The position numbers were made by a program, and so were the translations under genes. From assembly GCA_910575105.1 (NCBI GenBank), contig CAJTDK010000004.1, positions 248,001 through 312,000 of the forward strand: 64,000 bases of DNA, written 5' to 3'. The notes beneath the pieces were generated by a model. That model made no database searches, had not been told where the DNA came from, and saw only the letters and a list, made by a program, of their open reading frames with translations. Positions 35,500-43,989 of the stretch are shown here, piece by piece (position 1 is the stretch's first letter; each line of letters opens with the position of its first letter). Source of the stretch: Lachnospiraceae bacterium. GTDB taxonomy: Bacteria; Bacillota; Clostridia; Lachnospirales; Lachnospiraceae.

Positions 35500-35694
35500 A
35501 TGGCAAAAAAGAAACAAAAAATCAGAGTAGTAGTACATATGAATACAAACAGCAAAAAAGTTTTTAACACTGAGATTGTACAAACGTTTTGGGTTGAAAA
35601 AATAACAGCGAAGGTGCAGGAAAGAACAGAAACAGGAGAGGAGGCGCATACATTTATTAAGGAAATTGTCGAAAAGCCGGGAATGAATCAGTAA
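35500..35694 (+). CDS. Small basic hypothetical protein
   Basis: 64 residues, beginning MAKKKQKIRVVVHMNTNSKK, likely a small beta-rich protein. No family recognised. It has a fair start context (AGGAAAGTGTGTTGTGA) and lies upstream of the candidate oriT and the first relaxase module, which suggests an accessory role in the same unit. Confidence 0.45.
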   Translation: MAKKKQKIRVVVHMNTNSKKVFNTEIVQTFWVEKITAKVQERTETGEEAHTFIKEIVEKPGMNQ

Positions 35695-35780
35695 GTCAAA
35701 GAGGGTTTTGTTTTCTGGAGAATAGAAAATGCGGGGAGGGTGAGAATTAAAAAGTACAAACGTGTAAACGAAAGAGTAAG

Positions 35781-35827
35781 GTTACCGGAGGTAACGGATG
35801 CGGGAAATGTCCGACATTCCGTTACCT
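35781..35827. other. Candidate oriT hairpins upstream of the first relaxase module
   Basis: GTTACC-gga-GGTAAC (35781-35795) overlaps a longer stem: AGGTAACGGA (35789-35798) with TTCCGTTACCT (35817-35827). Three GTTACC/GGTAAC half-sites occur in 47 bp, just before the RHH and relaxase genes, as expected for an origin of transfer. No nick site is identified. Confidence 0.5.
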
Positions 35828-35858
35828 GCTCAATGATGCAAACACGAGGAGGATAAAA

Positions 35859-36134
35859 ATGGTAGAACAAGCTTTAAAAGAAAAAAAGATTACAATCAGG
35901 CTGTCAGAGAATCTGTACAATGAACTGAAAAAGGAAGCAGATGAAAAAAATATCAAATTTAGTGAATATGTCAGATGGAAGCTGGAAAACAGAAAGATGA
36001 ACACAGAGGCAATGCCGCAGACATGCAGGTTTATGACAACACTGAATACAGTGTTCAGCAGGTATGATATCAAAGAAGAAGACAAAAAAACAATTGGCGA
36101 GGAGGCAGGAAAGTTATGGCAGCTTTTCAACTGA
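35859..36134 (+). CDS. Ribbon-helix-helix (MobC/relaxosome accessory) protein
   Basis: 91 residues. N-terminal ribbon-helix-helix: KKITIRLSENLYNELKKEADEKNIKFSEYVRWKLE (about 9-43), the fold of MobC-type accessory proteins that bind oriT. The C-terminus is helical. ACACGAGGAGGATAAAA precedes the ATG. Its end overlaps the relaxase start by 19 bp, so the two are co-translated. Confidence 0.75.
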   Translation: MVEQALKEKKITIRLSENLYNELKKEADEKNIKFSEYVRWKLENRKMNTEAMPQTCRFMTTLNTVFSRYDIKEEDKKTIGEEAGKLWQLFN

Positions 36135-36589
36135 TCATTCCCGAGGGAAATTATGAAAATGACGATGCAGTAGACAGAGTGATAGAGTATGTTTGTCGCC
36201 TTAACAAGCCAAAACAGATAGGCGGATTAGGAGTATATCCGTTGCAGCCTGAGTATATGATTTGCCAGTTTAAAGCGGTAAAAAATTATTATGGAAAAAT
36301 CGCAGGAAAACAGATTTTTCATCTGATTATTTCTTTCGATAAAAGCCTTAATTTCAGTATAGAAGAGATTGTAGAAATGGGATACGCAATAGCGGCTTAT
36401 TGGGGAGCAGAACGACAGGTTGTTTTTGCTGTGCATGATGATACTCTAAATAAGCATATACACATAGTAATCAATTCGGTGGCATATACAAATGGAGCGT
36501 ACAAAGCGTTTTACGCTCTCGATGAGATAAGAGATTATATAGATTCAGTTGTGCAGGCAGAAATTGACAGAAAATGGTTTGGAAAATAA
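36116..36589 (+). CDS. Minimal relaxase (MobA/VirD2-like), module 1
   Basis: 157 residues, only the nuclease domain. The likely catalytic Tyr is Y25 in RVIEYVCR; the metal-binding HUH set is H107 (FAVHDDT) plus H114-x-H116 in NKHIHIVINS. Most relaxases of this class are 300-600 residues, so this one lacks any helicase, primase or C-terminal region and may act with other element proteins or be a remnant kept by selection. It follows the RHH gene and candidate oriT. Confidence 0.7.
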   Translation: MAAFQLIIPEGNYENDDAVDRVIEYVCRLNKPKQIGGLGVYPLQPEYMICQFKAVKNYYGKIAGKQIFHLIISFDKSLNFSIEEIVEMGYAIAAYWGAERQVVFAVHDDTLNKHIHIVINSVAYTNGAYKAFYALDEIRDYIDSVVQAEIDRKWFGK

Positions 36590-36841
36590 AATGAAAATAA
36601 GCAGTAAATAAATGTCTCTGTCGGTTCATATGTAGACGATCCGAGTGTAGAGATCCAAAGTTTCAAAATCGTCCCGCCTAATTAAAGCAGATTCTCATGA
36701 AGTTTGTGCGCAGACATAAATTATGAAGAGGAACCTGCATCATTCGTTTTGTGTGACAATGTTTCTTTAGTGTGTTTCTTTAGTGATTGCCAAAGTAAGA
36801 TGACAGAGATATAATATAGATAAGATACCGAGGAGGATATA

Positions 36842-37732
36842 ATGAAAAATAAAAGCGAAATCACATATCATAATAAAGATGTCCTGTCCAAGATATTAGC
36901 AGAAAATTTTAAGGATAAGTCCTTAAAAGTTTATGGGATTGATGTGCCAAAGATTAAGCAGATCTTACCCACTAATCTCCCGGAGATACAGGTAAATGAA
37001 ATGCGGCTTGACAATCTCTTCCTGTTAGAGGATGATTCCATAGCAATCATAGATTATGAGAGTGAAGTCAGATGGGAGAATCAGTTAAAATATCTGAATT
37101 ATATCGTGCGTATTCTGGAAAGATACAAAAAGGAAGAGCTGCCAAAACAGATCCGCATGATTGTTATTTATACGGCAGATGTGGAAATGGCTCCGGAAGA
37201 ATTTTCGGCGGGCTGTCTTACATTAAAGCTGGAGCAGGCATTTCTTCGGAAGATAAATTCTGAAAGCGAGTGGGAAGAAATAACAGAGAAACTTAAGGCA
37301 AAGCTGCCGTTATCGGATGATGAACTGATGAAGCTGATCATCCTGCCCCTTACCTACAAAGGGAAGGAGAGAAAGAAACAGGCGGTAAAAGAAGCGGTGG
37401 AGCTTGCAAAGCAGATTGCGGATAGCGAAAAGAAGACATTTGTATTGTCCGGGATTCTGGTTTTTGCTGACAAGATCATTGATGCAGATACGGCGAAGTA
37501 TATTAAGGAGGTTGTGCGTATGACACAGGTTGCAGAATTATTGTTAGAAGAAGGTAGAGAAGAAGGCAGGGAGGAAGGCAGGAAAGAAAGCAGAGTGCAG
37601 GGTATCAATACGTTGGTCGACAGTCTGAAATCACTTTTGATTCCTGATGAAACGATTGCAGCCCAGCTTATGGAAAGGTATCAGCTTACCAGTGATGAGG
37701 CTGATGCGTTTATCAGGCAGAGACAGATGTAA
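36842..37732 (+). CDS. Rpn/PD-(D/E)XK-like protein with EGREEGREEGR repeat
   Basis: 296 residues. The N-terminal domain has 'MRLDNLFLLEDDSIAIIDYESEV' (about 54-76), an Asp then Glu-x-Glu placed like the PD-(D/E)XK core of Rpn/transposase-like nucleases. The helical C-terminal part includes LLLEEGREEGREEGRKE near residues 235-252, a charged repeat typical of these Clostridial proteins. Function is probably DNA cutting linked to recombination; activity is inferred. ACCGAGGAGGATATA precedes the ATG. Confidence 0.65.
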   Translation: MKNKSEITYHNKDVLSKILAENFKDKSLKVYGIDVPKIKQILPTNLPEIQVNEMRLDNLFLLEDDSIAIIDYESEVRWENQLKYLNYIVRILERYKKEELPKQIRMIVIYTADVEMAPEEFSAGCLTLKLEQAFLRKINSESEWEEITEKLKAKLPLSDDELMKLIILPLTYKGKERKKQAVKEAVELAKQIADSEKKTFVLSGILVFADKIIDADTAKYIKEVVRMTQVAELLLEEGREEGREEGRKESRVQGINTLVDSLKSLLIPDETIAAQLMERYQLTSDEADAFIRQRQM

Positions 37733-37767
37733 AGATGTATTGAAAAACAGAAAGAAGAGGGAAAATT

Positions 37768-38751
37768 ATGACATTTATGAAAAGAATCAGTGTTGCGCTA
37801 TGTATAATATCAGCAATCATATTTGCAGTACCGGCAGATGTATCGGAATCAGTGGCACCGGGACAGATCGTGCTCACCGTGCAGGCGGCGTCCAAAGTCA
37901 AACTGAGTAAGACAAAGGCTGTAATTAAAAAGGGCAGCACTTTGCAGCTAAAATTGAATGGGACAAAGAAGAAAGCGAAATGGAGCAGTTCGGATAAGAA
38001 AGTTGCGGCAGTCAGTTCTCACGGCAAGGTGACTGCAAAGAAAAAAGGGACGGCAACAATTACGGCCAGGCTGGGTCAAAAGAAGTATAGGTGCAAGATT
38101 ACGGTAAAAGCAGTGAAGACACAGCAGACAGCACATAAGCATTCCTACACAGAGCGCGTTACTTCTCCCACCTGTACAAAGAGAGGATATACAACATACA
38201 GTTGTTCCGGCTGCAGCTATTCATATAAAGACAAATATACAGAAGCTTTTGGTCATAGCTATGCCAAAAATACAGTGAGTGCATCGAAGAATGGAAAAGG
38301 GTATACATTATATACCTGCAGCAGATGCCAGAAAAGCTATAAGGGAGATTATACCGATTATCAGCCGTCAGAATCACAGGTTTATGAGGATATTGTTGGA
38401 TTGAGGACGAGATATCCGCAGGGAATGAAATGGAACAATGATGATTATTACGGATGGAGAGGCGGGATATATTCCGGCGGATACGGGTGTGCGGGATTTG
38501 CGTTTATGCTCAGTGATGAAGCGTTTGGATATCTGCCCGCCCGTATGCATAAAAACTTCAGCGAGATCAGAGTAGGGGATATTGTCCGTATGAATAATGA
38601 CGGGCACAGTGTTATCGTATTGGAAGTAAACGGCAGTGGTGCAGTTGTTGCGGAAGGGAATCTCAATAACTCGGTTTACTGGGGAAGGCAGATCTCTTTT
38701 TCAGAGATTCTAAGTACAGGGACCTATGTGATGACAAGATATCCAGATTGA
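37768..38751 (+). CDS. Secreted protein: Ig-like (BIG2) domain plus NlpC/P60-like amidase domain
   Basis: 327 residues. Signal peptide with hydrophobic core SVALCIISAIIFAVPA and likely cleavage near VQAAS (about residue 35). Residues about 37-118 form a BIG2-type Ig domain (VKLSKTKAVIKKGSTLQL ... GKVTAKKKGTATITA). Two short Cys-containing repeats follow (HSYTERVTSPTCTKRGYTTYSCSGC and GHSYAKNTVS...YTLYTCSRC). The C-terminal 120 residues resemble an NlpC/P60 or CHAP amidase with the Cys in SGGYGCAGFAFML and His in NNDGHSVIVLE. It probably acts on or binds peptidoglycan outside the cell. Unusual cargo for this element. Confidence 0.75.
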   Translation: MTFMKRISVALCIISAIIFAVPADVSESVAPGQIVLTVQAASKVKLSKTKAVIKKGSTLQLKLNGTKKKAKWSSSDKKVAAVSSHGKVTAKKKGTATITARLGQKKYRCKITVKAVKTQQTAHKHSYTERVTSPTCTKRGYTTYSCSGCSYSYKDKYTEAFGHSYAKNTVSASKNGKGYTLYTCSRCQKSYKGDYTDYQPSESQVYEDIVGLRTRYPQGMKWNNDDYYGWRGGIYSGGYGCAGFAFMLSDEAFGYLPARMHKNFSEIRVGDIVRMNNDGHSVIVLEVNGSGAVVAEGNLNNSVYWGRQISFSEILSTGTYVMTRYPD

Positions 38752-38923
38752 TTTTAGAGGATAACAGGGCATTGTTTTGCAAAGATTTCACGCAGGACAA
38801 TGCCCGTATGTTGTAAGTATAGATGATTTGGTAAATAATTATCTGGATGAAAGAGGATTGATAGGATCCTTTGCAAATTTTCTGATATAATTCAAAATTT
38901 CCCGTTTATTTTGACAGTTCTAT

Positions 38924-39127
38924 TCAAAGTTTACTTTTTCTCTTAATGTATTCAAATACGGATTCTCTTGATATCTTCCATATCCTTCCGATACGGAAGG
39001 CCTTAATATCCCCTGAGTTTAACAGAGAGTAGGCAGAATTTCTGCCGATGGATAACAATTCGCAAAGTTCATCTACAGTGATTAAATCTGAAAGTTCAGT
39101 CTGATACATCATATTACCTCCAGTCAT
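38924..39127 (-). CDS. Excisionase-like HTH protein
   Basis: 67 residues. MerR/excisionase-type helix-turn-helix: LITVDELCELLSIGRNSAYSLLNSGDIKAFRIGRIWKIS, spanning about residues 14-52. It would act as recombination directionality factor or transcription regulator. GGTAATATGATG start context: two nearby ATGs; ATG at 39127 or 39112. It lies opposite an AT-rich region with a 19-bp palindrome. Confidence 0.8.
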   Translation of the reverse strand: MTGGNMMYQTELSDLITVDELCELLSIGRNSAYSLLNSGDIKAFRIGRIWKISRESVFEYIKRKSKL

Positions 39128-39171
39128 TAGAAATTTGATTTACTGTAATGTTAAGGCAGAATAATTTTAGA

Positions 39172-39190
39172 AAAAGTGTCTGACACTTTT
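39172..39190. promoter_or_regulatory. 19-bp operator-like palindrome upstream of the excisionase-like gene
   Basis: AAAAGTGTC-t-GACACTTTT: perfect 9-bp arms with one central base, 45 bp upstream of the gene start. Confidence 0.6.
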
Positions 39191-39494
39191 GTAATCTTGT
39201 TAATATAATAGAAAGCTTAAGATAATTATGAATGATTTGAGAGACAATTAATACTGAATAGATAATCAATATTAAGAGATAGGTATTAATACAGATAATA
39301 GTGAAACTATGATTAAGAAAGGAATTAATGTAGAGTCATATATGAGAGGATAATTATTTTTTTTGATGAGATAAGGATATGTGATGAAGAGTTTATTGTA
39401 ATGAAAGTTATAACGAGAAATAATTCCTGTTAATGATAAATAATCAATCAACAAAATAGTAAAGAACCAAAGATAAAAAAGAAAGGAGAAAATT
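39191..39494. other. AT-rich spacer before the second relaxase module
   Basis: 304 bp, over 70% A+T, no gene. Many short direct and inverted repeats (TTAATA, GATAAT, AATCAATC). Could hold an oriT or promoter for module 2; no clear stem with GC content is seen. Confidence 0.3.
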
Positions 39495-39747
39495 ATGAAC
39501 GATAATAGGACTAAGATTGAATTTCGATGTACAGAAGAGGAAAAAAAGAGGGATGAGTGTAAGGGATTATGTGTTAAATTCGACGATTTATAAGAGGGGA
39601 AGAAGCGGGTTCAACACAAGGGAGAAAGCATGTATATGCAGGATAAAGACCAGCCTTAATAAGATCAACAGTGGAATATGTGTTGAAAAAGAGACAAAAA
39701 GATTATTTGAGGAGTGTGAAGAGCTATGCCAATATTCAAAGCGGTGA
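39495..39747 (+). pseudogene. MobC-like ribbon-helix-helix gene with frameshift, module 2
   Basis: AAGAAAGGAGAAAATT precedes ATG 39495. The start reads MNDNRTKIEFRCTEEEK and then stops after a 7-A run at 39541-39547. Dropping one A joins it to RGMSVRDYVLNSTIYKRGRSG..., which reads on to 39747 and completes an RHH motif (EFRCTEEEK-RGMSVRDYVL). It overlaps the relaxase start. Either a decayed gene, a sequencing slip in the A run, or a +1 programmed shift. Confidence 0.6.
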
Positions 39748-40241
39748 ATGAAAAGTATCATACAGAAAAAGATATGAAGAATTTGGTTAATTATGCGATA
39801 AGAACTGATAAATGTATGGAGGAGATTTATGGAGCGCAAGGGATCATGCTTGGTACGGCCCGTGAAATGTCCGGGCAGATGAAAGATATCCGACAGTATT
39901 ATCATAAGAGCACGAAAAGATTTGCCCTGCATTTCATATTGTCTTTCAGCAGGGAAGAAGAGAAGTTTATCGGACTGAAAGAAGCGCTGGAGATAGGATA
40001 TCTTATGGCAGAATGTTTCCAGGGATGGCAGGTTGTATTTGGAGTGCATACAGATACGGATAACCTGCATATTCATTTCGTGGTAAATACTACATCTTAC
40101 GAAAACGGTAAGAGTATTTCGATCGGGATACAGTCTTTACAGATGCTGCAGGCTGCAGCGCGCAATATTGTGAATAGTTATTATGCGGAAACTTTGCCTG
40201 AAGAGGAAAAAATGGAATGGGTGATGAACCGGCTTCAATAA
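39726..40241 (+). CDS. Minimal relaxase (MobA-like), module 2
   Basis: 171 residues, nuclease domain only. Likely catalytic Tyr Y23 in LVNYAIR; H108 in FGVHTDT; H115-x-H117 in NLHIHFVVNTTSYENGKS. It has the same gene order as module 1 (RHH gene then relaxase), but is only distantly alike, so the element holds two separate lineages of short relaxases. No C-terminal domain. Confidence 0.72.
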   Translation: MPIFKAVNEKYHTEKDMKNLVNYAIRTDKCMEEIYGAQGIMLGTAREMSGQMKDIRQYYHKSTKRFALHFILSFSREEEKFIGLKEALEIGYLMAECFQGWQVVFGVHTDTDNLHIHFVVNTTSYENGKSISIGIQSLQMLQAAARNIVNSYYAETLPEEEKMEWVMNRLQ

Positions 40242-40423
40242 GAAATATATAGTTGGAGCCTGCTAATCCGCACTTGTGCATTAATAAGAGCTAAGGAGTT
40301 AAAAGAAGAAAAAATGATTGCATATTATAATAGTGAAGAATGGTAAAAGCCAGAGCAGAGATGTTCCGGCTTTTTCTATACTGAAAAACAAATGCATATA
40401 CAGGTGCGGAAAGCGAGGAAAAC

Positions 40424-40516
40424 ATGAAAGTGATCAATCTACTTAACATGAAAGGCGGTGTAGCCAAATCTTTCACGGCAGTGAACATGGCCTACGAGCT
40501 TTGGAGGAGAGGCTAT
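40424..40516 (+). pseudogene. ParA/Soj N-terminal fragment
   Basis: Reads MKVINLLNMKGGVAKSFTAV and NMAYELWRRGY, the deviant Walker A (KGGVAKS) start of a ParA partition ATPase, then joins unrelated sequence at about 40516. A deletion or recombination fused this fragment to the HerA-like gene; the ATG of that gene lies at the junction behind TTTGGAGGAGAGGCT. Confidence 0.75.
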
Positions 40517-42815
40517 GGCAGGACAGGCGGTTCTGGGCGGTATAGTGCCGGAAACTTATACAAAAGGCACATCCACATCAACCAGCAATACCGTCAGCAG
40601 CTCCCAGACAGAGAGCCGTACCTCCGGCACTTCCGAGAGCCGGTCCGAGAACACCACCCATACAAAGGGCGTTACCTCCGGCACATCGAACAATGTACAG
40701 CTGACCATGCAGAATAAGAGTCTGCTTGATACGATGGAGAAGATCGAGCAGCAGCTTAAGCGGATCGACGAATGCGAGAGCGTCGGCATGTGGGAATGTG
40801 CGGCATATATCCTTTCCGACACGCAGGAGACAGCGGAGATGGCCGCGGGTACATACAAGGCCCTGATGAAAGGGGAGCAGTCCGGGGTAGAGACTTCCTC
40901 GGTCAACCTCTGGGGCTATCAGGAAAAGGCAAAGGTTTCCATCTTAAAGGATTACATCACAAACTTCATCCACCCCGTGTTCGAGTACCATTCCGGGGAG
41001 ACGAAGGTTCCGGTCACCTCCGCATCCCTGGTGAGCAGCAACGAGCTGGCCATCCAGATGGGCCTTCCCCGGAAATCCGTCTGCGGCTTCCCGGTGATCG
41101 AGCATGCGGATTTCGGGAAAGAAGTGGTTCAGTATGGAAAGAGCGAAGGAAAGAGGACATTCCCCCTCGGCAAGGTGTTCAGCATGGGAAGGATCACCAG
41201 TACAGAAGTGGATCTGGACAGCGATTCCCTGACTATGCACACCTTCGTCACCGGTTCTACCGGCGCCGGGAAAAGCAATACCGTCTATGAGATCTTGAAC
41301 CAGCTGAGGGAGGCTTACCGCATCCCGTTCCTGGTAGTAGAGCCTGCAAAAGGAGAGTACAAAAATGTATTCGGGAACTTTAAGGACGTAAATGTCTATG
41401 GGACGAACCCGAAGAAAACACATCTTTTAAGGATCAACCCGTTCCGCTTCCCGGGCGGCATCCATGTGCTGGAGCATATGGACCGGCTGGTAGAGATCTT
41501 TAACGTCTGCTGGCCCATGTATGCGGCGATGCCGGCCATCCTTAAGGAAGCGATGGAGAAGGCTTACATTGCAGCCGGGTGGGATATCAGCACGTCCGAG
41601 AACAGGTACGGGGAGAGGTTCCCCAACTTTGCTGACCTTTTAGAGCAGATCGAATGCGTCATCGAGGATTCAAAGTATTCCTCAGACAGCAAAGGCGACT
41701 ATTCCGGCGCGCTGCTCACAAGGGTGCGTTCCCTGACCAACGGCCTGAACGGGCAGATCTTCTGTGTGGATGACTTGAAGGACGAAGAGCTGTTTGACAA
41801 AAATGTGATCGTGGATCTTAGCCGGGTAGGTTCATCGGAGACAAAATCCATGATCATGGGACTCCTTGTCATGAGGCTGAGTGAATACCGCATGGATTCC
41901 GGGAAGATGAACAGCCCGCTGTCCCATATGACAGTTTTGGAAGAAGCACACAACCTGTTAAAGCGGACTTCAACAGAACAGTCTGCGGAAGGCTCGAACC
42001 TGATCGGAAAGTCTGTTGAGCTTCTGGCCAATTCCATTGCGGAAATGCGTACTTACGGGGAAGGATTTATCATTGCTGACCAGTCCCCGGGCTTGCTGGA
42101 TATGTCCGTGATCAGGAATACCAACACAAAGATCATCCTCCGTCTGCCGGAGAAGTCAGACCGGGAGTTAGTCGGCTATGCGGCGGGACTTGACGAAGAG
42201 CAGATTGAAGAACTGTCCAGGCTAAAGCGGGGAGTGGCGGCAGTATACCAGAATGACTGGGTCGAGCCTGTGCTGGTGCAGGTCAGCCGGTGCGGGATCG
42301 AGGAATCAGAGTTTTGCTATATCCCGGATACCCCGAAGGTCGGGGTGAAAAATTTCCAGACGCAGTTAATCCGCTTCCTCATCCAGGGAAGGGTAGACAC
42401 GCCGCTGGAATTTGATATTTCCGAGATAGAAAAAGGACTGTCCTCCTCCGGGCTGTCCACGGGCAATATAGAATTTGTGGAAGACTGCATCGCGCAGTAT
42501 AAAAAGGATAAGAAAGCAGATTTCTGGAGCGACAGGAATTTTAAGAAGCTCTCAGCAAAGATTACGGATATCTTAGGCGTCCGCAGCCGGGTGGAGAACT
42601 GTGTGTTAAGCGCGGCGGACGACGGCGAGCTTACGGACATGCTCTTTAAGACCGTGCACCAGAGCTTCCCGGGGGCACAGGCAAAGGAAGCGCTTGCCTT
42701 AAGCCAGTGCCTGATGAAAGATATGAGCATGAACGAAGAGGAAAATGAGATGCGAAAAAAGATTTATTTCCACTGGATGGATTCCATGAAGGAAGGGGGG
42801 AATACGGTATTATGA
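40515..42815 (+). CDS. HerA/DUF87-type ATPase, probably 5'-truncated
   Basis: 766 residues. HerA/FtsK-like motor: Walker A FVTGSTGAGKSN at 244-255, then 'PFLVVEPAKGEYKN', Walker B MTVLEEAHNLL near 478, and the sensor/arginine area 'FIIADQSPGLL' and 'NTNTKIILRLP'. The N-terminal 60 residues are Ser/Thr-rich low complexity and look like an interior linker, so the original protein likely began further upstream and was cut by the ParA junction. Relatives act in DNA end processing, conjugation or phage defence with a nuclease partner. The next gene overlaps by 4 bp (ATGA). GC-richer than its surroundings. Confidence 0.75.
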   Translation: MAGQAVLGGIVPETYTKGTSTSTSNTVSSSQTESRTSGTSESRSENTTHTKGVTSGTSNNVQLTMQNKSLLDTMEKIEQQLKRIDECESVGMWECAAYILSDTQETAEMAAGTYKALMKGEQSGVETSSVNLWGYQEKAKVSILKDYITNFIHPVFEYHSGETKVPVTSASLVSSNELAIQMGLPRKSVCGFPVIEHADFGKEVVQYGKSEGKRTFPLGKVFSMGRITSTEVDLDSDSLTMHTFVTGSTGAGKSNTVYEILNQLREAYRIPFLVVEPAKGEYKNVFGNFKDVNVYGTNPKKTHLLRINPFRFPGGIHVLEHMDRLVEIFNVCWPMYAAMPAILKEAMEKAYIAAGWDISTSENRYGERFPNFADLLEQIECVIEDSKYSSDSKGDYSGALLTRVRSLTNGLNGQIFCVDDLKDEELFDKNVIVDLSRVGSSETKSMIMGLLVMRLSEYRMDSGKMNSPLSHMTVLEEAHNLLKRTSTEQSAEGSNLIGKSVELLANSIAEMRTYGEGFIIADQSPGLLDMSVIRNTNTKIILRLPEKSDRELVGYAAGLDEEQIEELSRLKRGVAAVYQNDWVEPVLVQVSRCGIEESEFCYIPDTPKVGVKNFQTQLIRFLIQGRVDTPLEFDISEIEKGLSSSGLSTGNIEFVEDCIAQYKKDKKADFWSDRNFKKLSAKITDILGVRSRVENCVLSAADDGELTDMLFKTVHQSFPGAQAKEALALSQCLMKDMSMNEEENEMRKKIYFHWMDSMKEGGNTVL

Positions 42816-43372
42816 TAGGAGCAGAGACTTTTAAGGATGTCAGGGAGATGTCCGGCGGCAGGTTCGAAAACAGCCGGCTCGGCAGGCAGGCGGAAGGAAT
42901 GACAGGGTACCGGGATATGGAGGCGTATGATGCACCGCTTATGCTGAAAAGCGGGAGCGAGCTTCTGCTGGATGCGCAGTTCTCCCCGGATACCCTGGCG
43001 GACAGGGCCGTTTGTGAAGAGGATGCAGTACAGATTAAAAAACTGTGTGAGGATATTTCAGACAGAGCCAGCGATGACAGAGAGATTGAACCGCAGGGAG
43101 GCCTTCTTCCAAGATATCAGCGGCTGATGGAGGAAAAAGGCTATGAGAACGAGGAAGAAATGTGCAATGCAGAGTGTCTGAACTGGGATGATATCTATGA
43201 TGATGAGCCGTCTACTTATGCAGAGGAATACAGAAAAGGTTTTATTGACTGCATCGATAAAAATAGGGATCCTTATGCTGTCGATGAAGAAGAATACAAT
43301 GAAGCCTATTGTCAGGGGCTTGCGGATGCCCAGGCGCTGAGAGACATCACAGGCAGATCGCAAGAGCATTAG
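42812..43372 (+). CDS. Acidic hypothetical protein coupled to the HerA-like ATPase
   Basis: 186 residues, acidic, not recognised. The first 50 residues include 'GGRFENSRLGRQAEGMTGY'; the rest is helical with many Asp/Glu/Tyr. No nuclease motif, signal or membrane segment. Its start overlaps the ATPase stop (TTATGATAG), so the two are translated together and probably work together. A palindrome and terminator follow. Confidence 0.6.
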   Translation: MIGAETFKDVREMSGGRFENSRLGRQAEGMTGYRDMEAYDAPLMLKSGSELLLDAQFSPDTLADRAVCEEDAVQIKKLCEDISDRASDDREIEPQGGLLPRYQRLMEEKGYENEEEMCNAECLNWDDIYDDEPSTYAEEYRKGFIDCIDKNRDPYAVDEEEYNEAYCQGLADAQALRDITGRSQEH

Positions 43373-43390
43373 TATAGGTAAAGTAAAAAA

Positions 43391-43407
43391 GTGTCCAGAT
43401 TGGACAC
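43391..43407. promoter_or_regulatory. 17-bp palindrome, copy 1
   Basis: GTGTCCA-gat-TGGACAC, perfect 7-bp arms. Same family as copies at 49932 and 49979. Confidence 0.7.
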
Positions 43408-43413
43408 CGACAG

Positions 43414-43443
43414 GGCCGGGGCAGTAAATGTCCCGGCTTATTC
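43414..43443 (+). terminator. Terminator-like hairpin after the HerA operon
   Basis: GCCGGG-gcagtaaatgt-CCCGGC followed by TTATTCT. Confidence 0.55.
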
Positions 43444-43444
43444 T

Positions 43445-43615
43445 ATGGCGAGAGATATTTCTGCATATATGGGAATAACAGAATTGGAACTGAAATATCA
43501 GCGCACCTCCCGGATCACACTCATGAATGAACTGCTTACTTGTTACCAATACCTGAAAGAACATGATATGTTGCTTTTATATGAGGCTTATAGAAACGGT
43601 GATGTTACCCTTTGA
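43445..43615 (+). CDS. Short hypothetical protein or gene fragment
   Basis: 56 residues from ATG 43445 (MARDISAYMGITELELKYQRT). Helical, no family recognised, no good ribosome site. It could be the C-terminal remnant of a larger gene since it follows the terminator-like hairpin directly. Confidence 0.3.
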   Translation: MARDISAYMGITELELKYQRTSRITLMNELLTCYQYLKEHDMLLLYEAYRNGDVTL

Positions 43616-43989
43616 TTGAGCTTCAGACAATAAATATGGCGGTCATATGACCGTCGAAAAGAAAGTATCAGATTATGTGTGTAAGTCCTCTGGACTGCCA
43701 CAATGAATTTACTTAACACACCCTGACAGCCCGTCAGGCTACATTATTCCATTCTAAATTTTTCCCCTAATCCCAACTGATAGTTATCAACTCAACTTTC
43801 CCAGCCGATATCCGATAACGTCAAAATGTGTTCCACAAACAAAGAGACAACACTCTCGAACGCATTCTTCCGCCCCATACCCTATAACGTCTTCACAGAA
43901 CATGAAGAATAACTTATCTTTACAAGATTGACTTGCTTAATGAATCAGACACTGCATCCATTTTTTAATGGCCGGGAAAGTCGAATTAT
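43616..43989. other. Spacer without recognised gene
   Basis: 374 bp; nothing supported on either strand. GC content falls steadily toward the AT-rich gene at 43990. Confidence 0.3.
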
